Source: JBBRTJ01 sp038244535 (GTDB lineage Bacteria; Actinomycetota; Acidimicrobiia; Acidimicrobiales; Ilumatobacteraceae). From it: a stretch of 13,067 nt of DNA. The first letter of the stretch is position 1. Each line of letters begins with the position of its first letter. The stretch spans positions 1-13,067 of the forward strand of contig JBBRTJ010000101.1 of assembly GCA_038244535.1 (NCBI GenBank), read 5' to 3'. Positions 13,031-13,067 of this stretch are shown here, piece after piece. Position numbers and translations under genes: made by a program. The notes beneath the pieces were generated by a model that searched no databases, was not told the DNA's origin, and saw only the letters and a list, made by a program, of their open reading frames with translations.

Positions 13031-13067
13031 GGCTCGTGGCGGCTAGTGGCCGGACTGCCGTTGCTCC

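Noticed and set aside
12942..13067. c-di-GMP, c-di-AMP or cobalamin riboswitch before the secreted-protein gene
   Set aside because: The region is short and none of the conserved cores of these classes could be matched by eye; only simple hairpins are evident.

Overview
The window is a stretch of GC-rich actinobacterial chromosome. Three cofactor signatures point there together: two coenzyme F420-dependent oxidoreductases plus an F420:NADP reductase, a mycothiol ligase (MshC), and an InhA-like enoyl-ACP reductase. Several genes have a TANNNT -10 element only a few bases before the start codon, which fits leaderless transcription as known in actinobacteria. The exact lineage is inference; an acidimicrobial-type genome would fit well. 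No mobile element, CRISPR array, tRNA or rRNA was seen.

Layout. (1) 1-3379, plus strand: a 5'-truncated LLM-class F420 oxidoreductase, a second LLM oxidoreductase overlapping it by 4 bases, and an acyl-CoA synthetase (fadD type) with its own likely promoter. This looks like a lipid or acyl catabolism cassette. (2) 3082-4303, minus strand: a broken gene of the AbiEi-HTH/DUF559 type with one in-frame stop and two frame changes. (3) 4304-4495: no gene, but an exceptional G-run tract just past the fabI stop. (4) fabI (minus) and npdG (plus) diverge from a 43-base gap; npdG is followed after 2 bases by mshC. (5) A PlsC-family acyltransferase follows, with a clear promoter and Shine-Dalgarno, then thrS, a HIT-domain protein and a two-TM membrane protein joined by overlapping stop/start codons. 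(6) A perfect 14-bp hairpin separates this run from a convergent gene for a large secreted protein of unknown function, whose leader contains two mutually exclusive hairpins.

How the genes relate: F420 reduction state (npdG, two LLM enzymes), mycothiol synthesis (mshC), acyl activation (fadD), the last step of fatty acid elongation (fabI) and acyl transfer to glycerolipids (PlsC) cluster as redox and lipid housekeeping. ThrRS beside a HIT protein repeats a synteny known from mycobacteria (thrS-Rv2613c). I see no convincing new defence or mobile system. The points most worth a second look are the decayed DUF559 gene, the G-tract, the overlapping divergent promoters and the hairpin leader of the secreted protein.
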